Shown: positions 45,360 to 56,755, counted from the stretch's first letter. The stretch: 64,000 nt of DNA from Chondrosia reniformis (GCA_947172415.1 OX359194.1:4216001-4280000); one strand, 5' to 3'. Numbers and translations: made by a program. The notes: generated by a model from the sequence alone, not told the origin.

Positions 45360-48355
45360 TAGTACATATAATTAGTACATACAACTAGGGCATAGAACTA
45401 GTACATAGAACGATTCCATAACACTTGAACGAGCCTAACTCTAACCCTAACCCTAGCAATAGTACATAGTAAATTACTAGCATATACAACTAGTACCTAC
45501 AATTAGTACAGAAAACTGCCACATACAACTAGTACATATGACTAGTACATAAACCTAGTACATGCAACTAGTAAAAACAAGTAGTCCTTACAACTAGTAC
45601 ATACAACAATTACATACACCTAGTACATACAACTCTTACCTAGTATTGCTAGTTCTAGAACCTACAACAGTATAGTATCTAGAGCTAATACATACAACTG
45701 AAACATATAACTAGTACATATAACTTGTACATATACTTAGTACATACACATATCACTAGTACATATAAAGAGTACATACAACTAGTACATATAACTAGTA
45801 CATATAACTGGTACCTCCAACTAGTACCTAAAAATAGTAAATATAACTTGTACTAGTACATTCAACTAGTACCTACAACTAGTAAATGAAGCCAGTTCTA
45901 GTACATACAATTAGATCATAATACTTGAACATTAAACTAGTACATACAACTTGTTACTAGTACATACAATTAGTATATATAACTAGTACAATCAACAAGT
46001 ACATACAACTAGTACATACAACTAGTACCTAAAGCTTGTATTTAAAACTACTACACACAACTATTACAAAAAACTAATACATACACCTAGTACAAGCAAC
46101 TAGTATATACACCTAGTACACACAACTAGTACATATACCTAGAACACACAAATACCACATATAACTAGCACATACACAAAAACTAGTACATAACTAGTAT
46201 ATATAACGAGTAATAAAACTAGTACATAAACTTAGTTCATAAAACTACTACATACAACTAGTATATGCAAGTAGTACGTACGACTAGTAAATTTAACTAG
46301 TACTAGTAAATAACCCTAGTACATACAACTAGTTCATACAATAAGTATATACAACTAGAACGTAAAACTAGTAGATACAACTAGTTTTATTCAAGTAATA
46401 CTTAAAACTAGTACACACAACTAGTACATTAAACTAGGACTACAACTAGTACAAACAACTAGCACACACAACTTGTACTAGTACCTACAACTAGTATATA
46501 TAGCTAGTACATGCAACTAGTACATTCAACTAGTACATTCAAGTACTACTTACAACTAGTAAACACAACTAGTACATTAAACTTGTACTACTACTAATGC
46601 ATACATAAAACTAGTATATACATACAACTAGTACATTCAACTAGTACATTAAAGTACTACTTACAACTAGTACATTTCAATAGTAAATATAACTTGTATT
46701 TGTACATTCAACTAGTACCTACAACTAGTAAATAAAACCAAAACTAATGCTAAAAACTGGTATTTAGAACTAGAGCGTACAACTAGTTACTAGTTCCTAC
46801 AACTAGTTACTCCTACATACAACTAGCTCATGCAACTAGTACATACAACTAGTAACAACAACTAGTAATTATAACTAGTACAAACAACAATTACACACAA
46901 CTAGTACATATAACTAATAAATGCAGCTAGTACATACAATTAGTGCATGCAACTATTACATACAACTAGTACATGCAACTCTAGAACACGCAACTACCAC
47001 ATATAACTAGCACATACAAATATAACAGGTACAAATAAATAGTGAATACAACTAGTACAAACAACTAGTACATACAACTAGTACAAAAAACTAGTATATC
47101 CAACTAGTACTTATATCTAGTACCACAACAAGTGAATAAGCTAGTACATGGAACGATTCCATAACACTAGAACACAAAAATAAGTACATACAACTAGTAC
47201 ATAACTAGTACACACAACTAGTACATACAAATATATACAATGAGGTCATAAACTACAAATAGTATAACATAAAACTAGTACATAAAACTAGTACTAACTA
47301 TACAACTAGGACATAGAACTAGTCCATACAACTAGTACATAAAACTATTCCATACACCACATAAATAGAACTAGTACATATAATGAGAACATATAACTAG
47401 AACATGCAACTAGTAACTGCAAATAGTAAGTATAACTTATACTAGTAGATACACATAGTACCTACAACTAGTAAATATAACCAGTACTAGTACTTACAAT
47501 ATTACATACAACTAGTATATATACCTAGAACATACAACTAGTACATACAACTAGTAAATATAACCAGTACTAATACATACATACAAATAGTACATAACTG
47601 GCACACACAACTAGTACATACAAATACATACAGTTAGTACATAAAACTACTGTTTACAACTAGTTCATACAAGTAGTACCTAGGATTAGTAAATAAAACT
47701 AGTACTAGTACAGACATCTGGTACATACAACTACTACATACAACAACTATATACAGCTAGTACACACAACTAGTATATACAACTAGTACACCCAACTATT
47801 ACTTTAAACTAGTACTACAAATAGAATATAGAACTAGTACATAAAACTAGTACATAAAACTAGTACTAACTACAACTAGAACATAGAACTAGTAAATACA
47901 ACTAGTACATAAAACAATTCCATACAACTAGCACATACAACTAGTACATATAACAAGCACATATAACTAGTAAATGCAACTAGTAAATATAACCAGTACT
48001 AGTACTTACAATAGTACATACAACTAGTATATATACCTAGTACAAACAACTAGTAACTACAACTAATACATACAACTAGTATCTAGTACATACAACTAGT
48101 ACATAGAACTAGCACATACAACTAGTACATAGAACTAGCAAATACAAAAACTACTTCCAACTAGTACATCCAACTAGTACTTGGAACCAGTTACTAGTAC
48201 ATGCAACTAGTACATACAACTAGTCTTTACAACTTGGATATACAACTAATTACCAGTACATACAACTAGTACATACAATTATTACACACAACTAATACAT
48301 ACAACTAGTATCTAGTACATACAACTAGTACATAGAACTAGCACATACAACTATT
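45360..48355 (+). repeat. 13-bp satellite, inner left arm of inverted duplication
   Basis: Mirrored by 52985-55690 in reverse complement. Anchors: the telomere-like motif at 45434, TATTGCTAGTTCTAGAACCT near 45650 (partner near 55365), and CACATACACAAAAACTAGTA near 46170 (partner near 54825). Confidence 0.93.
45434..45457 (+). repeat. short telomere-like tract
   Basis: CTAACTCTAACCCTAACCCT: about three units of the animal telomere repeat in the middle of satellite. The inverted partner is at 55588-55608. Confidence 0.7.
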
Positions 48356-48905
48356 AATGGCAAAGCAAAAGGAATCTAAGTTGTAAATTGAAGGTTGTCA
48401 GGGTACTAAATGGGCAGGCTAAACTAACATTTCTGTAAATATATAATTATGTGTAACTTAAGAAACAAGTAGAAACTGTAAAAAAGGCTTCTATTGCAAT
48501 AAATACTACTTATCAATCTACAAATTTACAACAAATCCTATGTAAAAAGGGCAATTTTGGAAAATAACAGAAACTAAGTCGAATCTCAATAACTCATGTG
48601 ACGAATGAGCTCGAAGCTTCTAGATTTCATCAGTTATTACTTATAATACATCTAATAATTGTATAACGTCATTAAGATAACACTTACCTAACCTTAGAAA
48701 CGGCTACTTCTCAACAAGAAGGAATCCTTTAACTACTCGATTCCACAACTACCGGTGTCCGTAGCAACGGATGTCGCAATAATTATATATAATGTTACAT
48801 TCCCAAACTATTAATATTTTAGTTTCTGAGTGTTTTGAAGGCTATCTTATTTCATTAATCGCTTTTTCAGCATTAATCAAGCACCTCTTGGCATAAAGAA
48901 ATTTG
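48356..48905. other. unique spacer at the centre of the inverted duplication
   Basis: 550 bp of non-satellite, AT-rich sequence. The satellite reads forward to its left and reverse to its right. No gene or inverted structure is seen inside. Confidence 0.75.
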
Positions 48906-49216
48906 TCTAGTGGTATGTACTAGTAACTAGTTGTATTTATTATATTGGTTTTGTTTATTACTTATAGGTACTGGTTATATGTACTAGTTCTATGTACTAG
49001 TTAGAGTACTATTTGTATGTACTTGTTGTATGTAATTATATGTACTACTTGTATGTACTAGTTGTGTGTAATTGTTGTATGTTCTAGTTATTTGTACTAG
49101 TTGTAGTTACTAGTTGTATGTACTAGTTGAATGTACTGGTAACTAGATGTTTGTACTAGTTCTATGTAGTAGTTGTATCTACTAGTTGTATGTACTAGTT
49201 TTATGTATATATAGTG
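48906..49216 (-). repeat. 13-bp satellite, reverse orientation
   Basis: Units now read TTGTATGTACTAG on the plus strand. The block ends where the PLE starts. Confidence 0.93.
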
Positions 49217-49432
49217 CATTTACCTTAGGGATGGTACATCCTTCGACTTTTGAGCGTTTAAAAACACAGTTGGTTTTTTGATTCTTGGTCAAAGGTTTCA
49301 ACCCTGGGGGTCTTCCTCAGTGACTGATGGTTGAGTAGAAGAATTGCCTCTATTTATAGAGGATTTTTCCTGCCATTTCCACTTCCTGTCTTGAGACCCT
49401 CAGCAGGATGAGAAAAACAGGAAGTATGAATA

Positions 49433-49851
49433 TTAAATTGTCTCCAGGCTTGATGTAACACAATGCCTTGATCTAAATTCATTCTCACCTGACTCTTCTG
49501 GATCCTGATGGCTTCTTTGACCCTTCACCTTTGCCAGTGGGTTTCCCTGTCTGTAATCTTGGACTTGTCCCAAGCAATTGAGTGGCCAGTCTTGAGGGAG
49601 TGAACAGCTATACCGTTGTTCACATCCCCCCTCCTGACTGCTCGCTTGTGTTCTGCCAATCTCTCTTTCAGGGTCCTTCCAATTCCACCAATGTAGACTG
49701 CAGAACACTCAGAGCAAGGAATTAGGTAAACTACACCCTTGAAATCCATAGGTGGTTGTGGCTGTTTTGGGTTGGATAAAATGGTACTCAGTGATCTCTG
49801 CTTGGAGAAAATGATCTGGATACCCATTTTTCTACAGCTTTTATCGATCAT
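49433..49851 (-). pseudogene. PLE GIY-YIG endonuclease region
   Basis: Minus-strand text VVYLIPCSECSAVYIG, then RTLKERLAEHKRAVRR, is a GIY-YIG nuclease core as found at the C-terminus of Penelope polyproteins, with paired Cys before the YIG part. The frame breaks after HWQR (about 49525) and resumes in another frame to about 49433. Upstream it joins the RT frame at 49848-49851. The domain would nick target DNA for insertion. The second Tyr motif reads YIGGIGRT where the copy at 60484 has YIGETGRA. Confidence 0.85.
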
Positions 49852-50537
49852 CTCACTGAGCCCTTTATATATGGAATAAAGAGTTTGTGTTTACACTCAT
49901 CCTCACTCCCCATAGTCTGCATTCTCCCGTTGAGCAGTCTGTGAGCCTCCCGTTTAGGGTATCCATTAGCTTGAAGTACTCCTTCCAGGTGCTCCTTTTC
50001 TTTTTCCAAGCTACTGGAGTTTGGTCCACAAATCTTTTCGGCTCTGTCTTTGAGACACAGTGCGATACCAGGTTTTACCCTAGGGTGGTGATGAGAGGTA
50101 AAGTGAAGGTCCCTGTCTGTGTGTGTTGGTTTCCTATACACAAATGTGTCCAAACTTCCCATGCACTTCTTTACTTGCACATCCAGGAAGGGTAAGGAAC
50201 CATTGGTCTCCTTCTCCATGGTAAATTTGATGTTGCGATGTCTTCCATTGAGGAAACTCAAGAAGTCCTCCAGCTGCTCGTCACTATAATTCCAGATGAC
50301 AAATGTGTCATCCACATATCTCAACCACAACTTAGGCCTTATCACAGCAGCACGAAGAGCTTCTATTTCGAATTCCTCCATAAAGATGTTCGCTACCACC
50401 AGGGAGAGAGGAGATCTCATGGCTGCCCCTTCCTTCTGCTCAAAGAACTCATCACTATACAGGAAGTACATTGTCCTGAGACAGAGTTCTGTAAGATCCG
50501 CAATGGTGGATACATCCAAGGGTGTCCGTTGCTCCAA
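49848..50537 (-). pseudogene. PLE reverse transcriptase, C-terminal half
   Basis: Minus-strand RT motifs: EGAAMRSPLSLVVANIFMEE and LWLRYVDDTFVIW, with the YVDD catalytic pair, then LPFLDVQV and the thumb (TFVYRKPTHTDRDLHFTSHH). This is the order of Penelope-type RTs, which are related to telomerase RT. Further upstream the RT continues in other frames: 50538-50900 gives GKTSHFLRDSHDFVKK and PLRPIVSSINSPTY, so at least one frameshift separates the halves and the copy is dead. Confidence 0.88.
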
Positions 50538-50937
50538 GTTAGGGTCTTGCGTAAGTCATCTCCTGATGATCTGTAGAGATAGATCAATGGGTATTTTGGT
50601 AAATAGGCTCCTTACATCGAAACTGATCAACTTATCTTCGGTGTTCACATCCATTCCCTGATCTTCTTGACAAAGTCATGAGAATCCCGCAAAAAGTGAG
50701 AAGTTTTCCCCATAGCGGTGACAATACCCCTGCCAGGTACCTGGAAAGGTTGTAGGTAGGGGAATTAATGGAGGAAACAATTGGTCTCAAGGGGGATTGT
50801 GGATTTTTGTAATCCGTAGAGCTGAGGTGTGGAGCTGTTTTGTTTCTGAACCTTCTTCCTCAAATCAGAGGGGAGTTTGCCTTTTTCCCAAGTGACCTTA
50901 GAACTTCAGTTACCTTCCGTTCTATCTTCATTGTGGG

Positions 50938-51107
50938 GTCACCTGAAAAAAGAAAAAAGTATACATCTTATATATGTATTATATATCTTATATATAATAT
51001 ATAATGCATATATCTTATATGTATATTATATATCTTATATATTACATATATATGTAGAGTCAAAAATGAGTGATATTTAAAAAAGACTTCATTTACAACA
51101 TATATTG
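50938..51107. other. TA-rich spacer of the tRNA-like repeat units
   Basis: Mostly ATATCTTATATATTA-type sequence, repeated after each tRNA-like unit (51201-51235, 51678-51803 and 51893-52051). Short open frames over it are composition artefacts. Confidence 0.7.
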
Positions 51108-51200
51108 GGTGACCCACATAACGGATGGTGTTACGGATGACATCGTCTGGATACATGGTACGAGGATGTCCTGGTTCAATACCATGCAGGCTGGGTCACC
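51108..51200 (+). repeat. tRNA-like unit 1
   Basis: Starts GGTGACCCA and ends TGGGTCACC, which pair as an extended acceptor stem. Before the end lies CCTGGTTCAATACCA, a B-box-like T arm. It is about 93 bases, slightly longer than the other two. The D and anticodon arms do not fold cleanly, so this is a tRNA-derived repeat (SINE head) rather than a tRNA gene. Confidence 0.5.
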
Positions 51201-51330
51201 TGAAAAAAGAAAAACAGTAGACATCTTATATATGTAATAGAATAAGGATTCCTTATAACTGCGTCGAACTTATCTTTGGGATGGTACATCCTTCGACTTT
51301 TGAGCGTTTAAAAACGCAGTTGGTTTCTTT

Positions 51331-51385
51331 CAATTCTTGGTCAAACGTTTCGACCCTGGGGGTCTTCCTCAGTGACTGATGGTTG
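51331..51385 (-). ncRNA. hammerhead-like ribozyme core, minus strand
   Basis: Reverse complement of the core at 51574-51610: GTCA, CTGAGGA, GACCC-CCA-GGGTC, GAAACGTT, TGAC. The outer part of stem I is lost, because the partner strand is cut off by the internal deletion of this element. Confidence 0.6.
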
Positions 51386-51551
51386 AGTGGAAGGATCCAG
51401 AAGAGTCAGGTGAGAATGAATTTAGATCAAGGCATTGTGTTACATCAAGCCTGGAGAAGATTTAATATTCATACTTCCTGTTTTTCTCATTCGGCTGAGG
51501 GTCACAAGACAGGAAGTGGAAATGGCGGGAAAAATCCTCTATAAATAGAGG

Positions 51552-51619
51552 CAATTCTTCCACTCAACCATCAGTCACTGAGGAAGACCCCCAGGGTCGA
51601 AACGTTTGACCAAGAATTG
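51552..51619 (+). ncRNA. hammerhead-like ribozyme in PLE end
   Basis: Core CTGAGGA (51578-51584), stem II GACCC-CCA-GGGTC (51586-51598), GAAA (51599-51602). A loopless 2-bp stem III (AC/GT) leads to the cleavage triplet GTT, with predicted cleavage after 51606. Stem I is GTCA/TGAC plus an outer 8-bp helix CAATTCTT (51552-51559) with AAGAATTG (51612-51619), separated by an internal loop. Minimal stem III is typical of the dimer-acting hammerheads described in Penelope-like elements. One extra A (51585) lies between the core and stem II. Confidence 0.7.
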
Positions 51620-51803
51620 AAAGAAACCAACTGCGTTTTTAAACGCTCAAAAGTTGAAGGATGTACCATCCCAAAGATATCTTATATATGTATTATGTAT
51701 CTTATATATTGTTTATATCTTCTATGCATATTATATATTACATATATATGTAAAGTCAAAAGTGAGTGATACATAAATAGAACTTCATTTACAACATATA
51801 TTG

Positions 51804-51892
51804 GGTGACCCACGTGACCAATGGTGTTATGGATGACATCGTCTGGATACAAGGTACGAGGATGCCCTGGTTCAATACCAGGCTGGGTCACC
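51804..51892 (+). repeat. tRNA-like unit 2
   Basis: 89 bases with the same plan as unit 1: GGTGACCCA pairs with TGGGTCACC, an A-box-like TGACCAATGG, and a perfect T arm (CCTGG, TTCAATA, CCAGG). It is followed by a short A-run and a TA-rich tail. Confidence 0.55.
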
Positions 51893-52051
51893 TGAAAAAA
51901 AGTATACATCTTATATACGTATTATATATCTTATATATAATATATATATATATATATCTTATATTCATATTATATATCTTATATATTACGTATATATGTA
52001 GAGTCAAAAGTGAGTGATATATAAATAGGACTTCATTTACAACATATATTG

Positions 52052-52140
52052 TGTGACCCAAGTGACCGATGGTGTTCCGGATGATATCGTCTGGATGCAA
52101 GGTACGAGGATGCCCTGGTTCAATACCAGGCTGGGTTACC
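52052..52140 (+). repeat. tRNA-like unit 3
   Basis: 89 bases, spaced about 248 bp from unit 2. The T arm is intact; the acceptor ends show compensated and uncompensated changes (TGTGACCCA against TGGGTTACC). Confidence 0.5.
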
Positions 52141-52145
52141 TGAAA

Positions 52146-52206
52146 CAAGTAGTTCAAGTTTAAAAACTCGTGGGGCTGCCGCCCCCGAATTAACTCGAAC
52201 TACTTG
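52146..52206. repeat. 62-bp palindrome-ended short element, copy 2 (inverted)
   Basis: CAAGTAGTTCAAGT and ACTCGAACTACTTG at the ends, core CTCGTGGGGCTGCCGCCCCC. Reverse orientation relative to 15160-15221. Confidence 0.8.
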
Positions 52207-52984
52207 TCCGCATCGTTGGGATTTAATATATATATTCGTAATGCTAAGTGGCTCTTGAGAACTTCCTGAAAATTATAAAATGGTATACGTTACTGTACTA
52301 GTGTTGTTGTATCCTTGTATACTTGTAGTTAATCCTTGGGAATGAAAAATTTGCGATACTGGGGCCCAACGTTTGGAGGCTGCTACCACCCTTGCTTCAG
52401 AACGTTTTTTCTTTCTCTAATAAGGCTACTTAGAGGTTGCTGTTGGTAAACATTCCATAGCATTATTAGACCTGCTGCTCTCCTGATTGTCCTGTAAATT
52501 GGCAGAATCTGTGTGGATCGGTAAACGGTCGTCATAGACTCTTCTTTCTTCAGTAATATTTTGATATTCATTGGACATATTATACTTTAAAGAGTTGTGT
52601 AACACTTTAAAATATTGGTTGCACTGTTAAACAAAGCGTTTTTAGCTTTGGAGGCTTGTGTGCAGCAAAAAAGCAAGTGTTTGTGGGAGTTGCTTCTATT
52701 TATAGAGTTAGCCATGTTTGTGTCCAAGGAAACCCATGAAGCTTGCATGTTACCTAGTTTGTGGTCTAATTAATTATGCAAAATTTACACAAGCTACTAA
52801 TCTGATTGGTTAAAAACGTTTTTATTATAAAATAGTTAATATCTCCTTTTCTGAGTGTGATATTAAAATTCCGATAACGACAGGTTGAGCCTGTTAAATG
52901 CTCTTTCTTTTAATATAAAGCACTTTAAAAGAATAACACTTTTAAGGAACTTTACATTTCTGCAATTTTATGGTGAAATGCACT
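52207..52984. other. unique sequence, possibly decayed PLE
   Basis: On the minus strand near 52405-52365 the order CTGAAGCAAGGG, GCCTCCAAACGTTGGG resembles a degraded hammerhead-type PLE terminus. Short minus frames upstream (52383-52571) have no recognisable domain. Confidence 0.3.
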
Positions 52985-55900
52985 ATAGGTACTGGGTAGG
53001 CTATAGTTGTTTGTACTAGTTTTTTGTACTAGTTATATGTTTTAGTTGTGTGGACTAGTAGTACATATTACTTGTATGTAGTAGATGTGTGAACTAGTTT
53101 GATGTACTAGTTGTGTGCACTAATTGTAAGTACATGTTATATGAACCAGTTAAATGTAATTGTACCAGTTATATTTCCTAATTGTAGGTACTAGTTGTAT
53201 GTACTAGTTGTATGTACTAGTTGTTTGTACTATTTGTATGTAGTAGTTTTATGTACTAATTGTATGTACTAATTGTATCTACAAGTTGTATCTACTAGGT
53301 ATATACTAATTGTATGGACCAGTTGTATGTACTATATAGTTGTATGGGTAACTACTAGTACTACACACTAGTTGTAGTATTAGTTCCAAGTACTTGTTGT
53401 ATGTATTAGTTGTATGTACTAGTTGTAGTAGTTTTATGTGCTAGTTCTATGTACTAGTTGCAAACGTTTTATGTACTAGTTGTAATGACTAGTTGTTTGT
53501 ACTAGTTGTATGTACTAATTTTATGTATTAGTACTAGTTATATTTCCTAGTTGTAGGTACTAGCGTATGTGCTAGTTGTATGTACTAGTTGTATGTACTA
53601 GCTTTATGTACCAGTTCTATATACTCTTGTAGTACTAGTTTAATGTAATAGTTGTGTGTACTAGTTGTATGTCCTAGTTGTGTGTTATAGCTGTAAGTAC
53701 TACTTGTATGAACTAGTTGTATGTACTAGTTGTATGTATTAGTTGTATGTACCAGGTGTGAGTACTAGTACTAGTTTTATTCACTAGTTGCAGGTAGAAC
53801 TTTTATGTCCTAATATGTATATATTTATATGTACTAGTTTAATGTACTAGTTGGGTGTACTAGTTGTCAGTAGTACTTGAATGTACTAGTTGTATGTATA
53901 TACTAGTTTTATGTACTAGTTCTATGCATTAGTGGTAGTACTAGTTTAATGTACTAGATGTGTGTACTAGTTGTAAGTAGTACTTGAATATACTAGTTGA
54001 ATGTGCTTGTTGTATATACTAGTTGCATGTACTCGTTTTATGTACTAGTTGTATGTACTAGTTATGTACTAGTTGTATGTACTAGTTGTAGGAACTATTT
54101 ATATGTACTATATAGTTATTTTTGTATGTATTAGTTGTATGGTCTAGTGTCATGTAATTGTTCTATGTACTAGTTCTATGTACAAGTAGTATGTATTAGT
54201 AACTAATTGTATATACTAGTTGTTAGTACTAACTATAGATACTAGTTGTATGTACTTGTACCAAATTGTATGTATCAGTTGTCTGTACAAGTTGTATGTA
54301 CTAGTTGTATGTACAAGAATTGGTTACATTTAGTAGTTGTAGGTGCTAGTTGAATGTACTAGTTGTATGTACTAGTTGTATGTATTCGTTGTATGTATTC
54401 ATTGTATGTACTAGTTGTATGTACTAGTTATTTTGTATGTGCTAGTTATATGTGGTAGTTGTGTGTTCTAGTTATATGTACTACTTGTATGTACTAGTTG
54501 TATGTACTAGCTATATATACTAGTTGTAGGTACTAGTAACAAATTGTGTGTACTAGTTGTTTGTACTGGTTACATTAACTGGATGCAAGTACTAGTTAAA
54601 TGTACTAGTTGTATGTACTAGTTTTATATAGTAGTTGTATATACTAGTTTTATGTACTAGTTGAATATACTTATTGTATGAACTAGTTGTATGTACTAGG
54701 GGTATTTACTAGTTCTAATTAAATTTACTAGTCGTACATACTACTAGTTGTATGTAGTAGTTTTAAGAACTAAGTTTATGTACTAGCCTTATGACTCGTT
54801 ATATATATTAGTTATGTACTAGTTTTTGTGTATGTGCTAGTTATATGTGGTAGTTGTGTGTTCTATTTATATGTACTAGTTGTGTGAACTAGGTGTATAT
54901 ACTAGTTGCTTGTACTAGGTGTATGTATTAGTTGTTTGTAATTGTTGTGTGTACTAGTTTTAAATACAAGTTTTAGTTACTAGTTGTATGTACTAGTTGT
55001 AGGGACTAGTTGTATGTACTTGTTGATTGTACTAGTTATATATACTAATTGTATGTACTGGTAACAAGTTGTATGTACTAGTTTAATGTTCAAGTATTAT
55101 GATCTAGTTGTATGCACTAGTACTGGCTTCATTTACTAGTTGTAGGTAGTAGTTGAATGTACTAGTACAAGTTATATTTACTATTTTTAGGTACTAGTTG
55201 GAGGTACCAGGTATATGTACTAGTTATATGTACTAGTTGTATGTACTATTTATATGTACTAGTGATCTGTGTATGTACTAAGTATATGTACTAGTTGTAT
55301 GTACTAGTTATATGTTCCAGTTGTATTTATTAGCTCTACGTACTATATAGTTGTAGGTTCTAGAACTAGCAATACTAGGTAAGTAAGAGTTGTATGTACT
55401 AGTCGTTTGTAATAGTTGTATGTACTAGTTATATGTACTTGTTGTGTGTACTAGTTGTAAGAACTACTTGTTTGTACTAGTTGCATGTACAAGGTTTATG
55501 TACTAGTTGTATGTACTAATGGTATGTAGCAGTTTTCTGTACTAATTGTATGTACTAGTTGTATATGCTAGTAATCTACTATATACTATTGCCAGGGTTA
55601 GGGTTAGAGTTAGGCACATTCTAGTTTTATGGAATGGTTTATGCACTAGTTCTATGCCCTAGTTATAGAACTAGTTGTATGTACTAATTATATGTACTAG
55701 TTGTATGTACTAGTTGTATGTACTAGTTGTATGTACTAGTTGTATGTACTAGTCGTATGTACTAGTTGTTAGATCTAGTTGTATGTACTAATTATATGTA
55801 TTAGTAATATGTGTATGTTCTAGTTATATGCGGTAGTTGTATGTTCTAGTTGTATGTACTAGTTGTATGTACTAATTGTATGTACTACTTCTATTTACAA

Positions 55901-56035
55901 GTTGCATGTACTTGTAACTGGTTGTGTGTACTAGTTGTATGTACTAGTTGAATGTACGATTAACTAGTTGTATGTAGTAGTTTTATGTACTAGTAACCAA
56001 TTGTATGTATTAGTAGTATTTACTAGTTGCATGTA
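52985..56035 (-). repeat. 13-bp satellite, right arm of inverted duplication
   Basis: Reverse-orientation satellite mirroring 42540-48355 after allowing for the Tigger (left) and the PLE/tRNA-like block (right). Confidence 0.94.
55588..55608 (-). repeat. short telomere-like tract, mirror copy
   Basis: AGGGTTAGGGTTAGAGTTAG; inverted partner of 45434-45457 in matching flanking sequence. Confidence 0.7.
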
Positions 56036-56755
56036 GTCATCTTTGTAAAGGTTCATCTTTCGACTTTGGGAGCGTCAAGAGAAGCAGTTTTTTTTCGTTT
56101 CTTCTTTCTGCCAAACATTTTGACTCTGGGGGTCTTCTTCAGTGACTGATGTTAGTCTTCAAGGTGTCTTCATTTATAGGCATCTTTTACTGCCATTTGC
56201 GATTACCTCATCAGTGATGTCATCGGTTACCTCATTTCCGGAGGAAGGAGAAGTGAAAGGAGTATTCATAAAAGAGGGTTTCCAACCATTTTTCAATACA
56301 ATTCCTTTATCAAAGTTCATTCTCACCTGACATTGTTGGATCTTCAGGGTTTCCTTAATTCTTCTTCTATACCAGTTCTCTTCCCTCTCCACCACTCTGG
56401 TTGGCTCCACTCAATTGGATGGCCAGTTTTAGGGAGTGAACAGCTAAGCCATTGTTCACATCCCCCATCCTGACTTTCAGTGTTCTTCCTGTTTCTCCAG
56501 TGTACACTGCAGGGCAACTAGAACTGGGAATCTGGTAAACGACACCTTTTATATCCATGATAGGCTGTGGTTGTTTAGGCCTAGAGAGGATACTCCTCAG
56601 TGATCTCTGCTTTGTGAAGATGAAGACCCCCAGGGTCGAAACGTTTGGCAGAAAGAAGAAACGAAACAACTGCATCTCTAGACGCTCCCAAAGTCGAAAG
56701 ATGAACCTTTACAAAGATAAGTTCGACGCAGTTAGAAGAAATCCTTATTCTATTA
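56036..56755 (-). mobile_element. PLE copy of a second subfamily
   Basis: 720 bp flanked by TTGCATGTA on both sides (56027-56035 and 56756-56764), a 9-bp target duplication. The ends are inverted relative to each other (TTCATCTTTCGACTTTGGGA left, TCCCAAAGTCGAAAGATGAA right). The interior keeps only a piece of the endonuclease. Hammerhead-like cores at both ends are damaged: the left one (about 56100-56150, minus) lost the core G before AAAA, and the right one (56622-56655) lacks the CTGA part. Confidence 0.8.
56174..56675 (-). pseudogene. PLE GIY-YIG endonuclease fragment
   Basis: Minus frame KGVVYQIPSSSCPAVYTGET, then GRTLKVRMGDVNNGLAVHSL: a GIY-YIG domain with an internal deletion between KVRM and GDVNNG compared with the 60484 copy. 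The frame then changes, and an overlapping minus frame (56174-56410) continues with RRRIKETLKIQQCQVRMNFD. Not functional. Confidence 0.8.

Larger units (their letters stand above)
49217..50937 (-). mobile_element. Penelope-like element, minus strand, 5'-truncated
   Basis: Its 3' end lies at the left, with the terminal sequence GGGATGGTACATCCTTCGAC shared by the other PLE copies, then a decayed hammerhead-like core (about 49285-49330) and the endonuclease and RT regions to about 50900. The right (5') limit abuts GGGTCACCTGAAAAAAG, the end of a tRNA-like unit. Confidence 0.85.
51236..51677. mobile_element. short PLE derivative with inverted ends
   Basis: About 120 bp at the left (GGGATGGTACATCCTTCGAC onward) is inverted at the right end (GAAGGATGTACCATCCCAAA). 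The middle keeps only the C-terminal coding tail and 3' region (AATGAATTTAGATCAAGGCA onward). It sits inside the spacer of the tRNA-like units. Each inverted end carries a hammerhead-like core, on opposite strands. Confidence 0.8.

Noticed and set aside
49887..50661. Plus-strand open frames over 49887-50661
   Set aside because: They are antisense to the PLE reverse transcriptase, whose YVDD motif is on the minus strand.
51108..52140. Functional tRNA genes
   Set aside because: Only the acceptor-like ends and T arm are convincing; the anticodon arm does not form a normal 5-bp stem with a 7-base loop.
50877..52157. Ile/Tyr-rich open frames on both strands
   Set aside because: Produced by the TA-rich tails and the tRNA-like repeat; the recurring TQPGIEPG text is the T-arm region read antisense.
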